In this document: one piece after another, positions 31,946 to 32,974 of the stretch
How the letters are laid out: every line of letters starts with the position of its first letter
How positions within the stretch are numbered: position 1 is the first letter of the stretch
Assembly: GCA_945860375.1 (NCBI GenBank)
Contig: CAMAQR010000039.1
Location: 1-32,974 of the forward strand
Reading direction: 5' to 3'
Source of the DNA: Pseudorhodobacter antarcticus
GTDB lineage: Bacteria; Pseudomonadota; Alphaproteobacteria; Rhodobacterales; Rhodobacteraceae
Length of the DNA: 32,974 nt
Notes under the pieces: model-generated
Told to the model about the DNA's origin: nothing
What the model saw: the letters and a program-made list of their open reading frames with translations, nothing else
The model's database searches: none
Translations under genes and position numbers: made by a program

Positions 31946-31972
31946 ACCATCACAGGATAGGAGGCTGCAGTG

Positions 31973-32086
31973 ATGAACGGGTACACCATGGGCGGGGGCA
32001 TGGGCTTCGGCTGGCTTTGGATGGCGGTCGTTCTGGTTGTGGCCGGTTTGGCTATCGCCGCCCTGATCAAATATCTGCGCAAGTGA
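31973..32086 (+). CDS. 37-residue membrane peptide
   Basis: A small gene encoding a Met/Gly-rich N-terminus (MNGYTMGGGMGFGWLW), one membrane segment (about residues 13-33, MAVVLVVAGLAIAALI) and a short basic tail (KYLRK). GGAGG at 31960-31964 lies eight bases before ATG 31973; a GTG three bases earlier is also possible. It resembles the N-terminal part of the small SHOCT-type membrane proteins common near copper genes, but has no SHOCT domain. DUF302 follows 16 bases later. Its role may be in the membrane part of a metal response; this is inference. Confidence 0.7.
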   Translation: MNGYTMGGGMGFGWLWMAVVLVVAGLAIAALIKYLRK

Positions 32087-32102
32087 CTGCAAAAGGAATG
32101 CG

Positions 32103-32492
32103 ATGATGAGTTACACATTTAACCGTCTACTGACCGGGCTCAGTTTTGCCGAGGCTGACACGCGCACCCGTAAGGCGCTGGCCGAAAGTGGCTTTGGCAT
32201 TTTGACCGAGATCGATGTCGCAGCGACGATGAAGAAAAAGCTGGATGTCGAGATGACGCCCTATCTGATCCTTGGGGCCTGCAACCCCAAGATGGCGTAT
32301 CAGGCCATCGGGATCGAGCCGCGCGTCGGTGCGATGTTGCCCTGCAATGTCATCCTGCGGGCTGTTGATGGCGGGGTCGAGGTCAGCGCCATCGACCCTG
32401 TCGCCTCGATGCAGGCCATTGACAACGCTGCCCTCCATGCTGTTGCGGGACAAGTGCGCGACCTTCTGGCAAAAGCCGTTGCGGCGATCTGA
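32103..32492 (+). CDS. DUF302-family protein
   Basis: A 129-residue protein covering one whole DUF302 domain. Family features are SFAEADTRTRKALAESGFGI near the N-terminus, LTEIDVAATMKKKL, YLILGACNPKMAYQAI with the conserved C-N-P, and GAMLPCNVILRAVDGG with a second Cys. The two cysteines (Cys in GACNP and LPCNV) are conserved in many members and could bind a metal. No signal peptide, so it is cytoplasmic. The ribosome site AAAGGA precedes ATG 32103; ATG 32106 is an alternative. It is the last gene of the rightward unit, closed by the 32532-32557 hairpin. Confidence 0.92.
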   Translation: MMSYTFNRLLTGLSFAEADTRTRKALAESGFGILTEIDVAATMKKKLDVEMTPYLILGACNPKMAYQAIGIEPRVGAMLPCNVILRAVDGGVEVSAIDPVASMQAIDNAALHAVAGQVRDLLAKAVAAI

Positions 32493-32531
32493 CGGGTTAT
32501 GCGGCAGCAAACGGGGCTTGATCGACGCTTA

Positions 32532-32557
32532 CTGGTGCGCACAGTTTTGCGCACCAG
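32532..32557. terminator. Bidirectional hairpin terminator, 10-bp stem, 6-base loop
   Basis: CTGGTGCGCA (32532-32541) pairs perfectly with TGCGCACCAG (32548-32557) across the loop CAGTTT. It lies between two convergent genes (stops at 32492 and 32576), the usual place for a shared terminator. No long T-run follows on either strand, so it may be inefficient or factor-assisted. Confidence 0.7.
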
Positions 32558-32575
32558 ACGCGTTTGCCTAGAGGC

Positions 32576-32932
32576 CTAGAACTTTGCCTGAACCGTAACG
32601 CCATCCCCACCAAAGATCTGCACAGCACCTTTCACATCCGACGGGACCGCTACACCAGTATCGGCCGAAAGCGTTCCGGGAGCTGCGGGCACCAGCGCCA
32701 CGCGAACCGGCTTGCCGTCGATCAGCAGGATCGCCGTTCCGGTCATCGCAGCAGTGTCCACCGCGCTGTCGTCATCCAGCGTGATGTGGACAGTGACCAC
32801 GGTTCCAGCCGGAACCAGTTCAACCCGGTAGGGCCCCGCATCCATCCGCGCGCCGCCGTTCGGGCCGGTGTCGGGTTCGTGGGCGGCGGCGGGGGTCGCA
32901 AGCATCAGGGTCAGTAGAATCATTCGAAGCAT
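32576..32932 (-). CDS. Exported protein of metal-efflux-associated type
   Basis: A 118-residue protein with a clear signal peptide (MLRMILLTLMLATPAAA, cleavage before HEPDT at residue 18). The mature protein begins HEPDTGPNGGARMDAGPYRV, and continues as a beta-rich domain (ELVPAGTVVTVHITLDDDSA, TGTAILLIDGKPVRVAL). A His-x-x-x-x-GPNGG start followed by a beta-sandwich is what I associate with small periplasmic proteins, or N-terminal parts of membrane-fusion proteins, in Cu/Co/Zn/Cd efflux loci. The ribosome site AAAGGA precedes the ATG at 32932. Further genes may lie beyond the right edge on the same strand. Substrate is unknown. Confidence 0.75.
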   Translation of the reverse strand: MLRMILLTLMLATPAAAHEPDTGPNGGARMDAGPYRVELVPAGTVVTVHITLDDDSAVDTAAMTGTAILLIDGKPVRVALVPAAPGTLSADTGVAVPSDVKGAVQIFGGDGVTVQAKF

Positions 32933-32974
32933 AGAGTTTTCCTTTCAGGGATCAGAAGGTTTGAATCGCGGCAC

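Noticed and set aside
1..32974. CRISPR array, tRNA, rRNA or a replication origin
   Set aside because: No regularly spaced direct repeats, no tRNA cloverleaf or rRNA-like sequence, and no repA gene or iterons were seen; the AT-rich patch at 28275-28330 is too short and unstructured to call an origin.

Overview
The window looks like chromosomal or large-replicon DNA from a GC-rich alphaproteobacterium, most likely of the Rhodobacterales/Rhodobacteraceae. The grounds are the style of the proteins, an FnrL-type box, DUF6362-type phage genes, and IS21- and IS5-family remnants. It mixes intact catabolic and transport operons with an unusually high density of broken genes and fused fragments. No tRNA, rRNA or CRISPR array was seen.

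Region 1 (1-2056): a degraded IS21-type transposase remnant, about 0.7 kb of sequence with no recognisable gene, then a leftward IclR-type regulator.

Region 2 (2192-7648): a tight rightward catabolic operon divergent from the IclR gene. The first gene is an amidohydrolase that has lost its N-terminal half. Behind it are DUF4432, an M14 aspartoacylase/DoeB-like deacylase, a PLP threonine-dehydratase-like enzyme, a Gfo/Idh oxidoreductase and a lactonase-type amidohydrolase. All five junctions are 4-base stop/start overlaps. The substrate is not known.

Region 3 (7649-8832): a gene graveyard with fragments of a ribose-type ABC permease and a bactofilin joined end to end.

Region 4 (8833-18490): a well-preserved divergent module. 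Leftward are an RpiR regulator, a family-5 peptide-binding protein, two permeases, two ATPases and an M81 (MlrC-type) metallopeptidase. Rightward are an N-succinylamino-acid racemase/OSBS-type enolase and a GNAT acyltransferase. Together they suggest uptake of peptides, hydrolysis, and conversion of D-amino acids to L-amino acids through N-acyl intermediates.

Region 5 (18491-28989): a rearranged accessory zone. It holds an IS5-family fragment, an MgtC/DUF4010 membrane protein, a frameshifted amino-acid permease behind an FNR-type box, and an NRAMP N-terminus fused to a phage DUF6362 protein. It also holds a 1764-codon exonuclease-RecQ-UvrD fusion helicase flanked on both sides by truncated phage/plasmid-type genes, two small conserved-looking genes and a broken ParD antitoxin.

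Region 6 (29079-32932): a two-component system (OmpR-type regulator, sensor kinase with a Met/His-rich periplasmic patch). Divergent from it are a Met-rich EF-hand exported protein, a 37-residue membrane peptide and a DUF302 protein. A convergent exported protein of a kind seen near metal-efflux genes follows. The set points to periplasmic metal, probably copper, sensing and handling.
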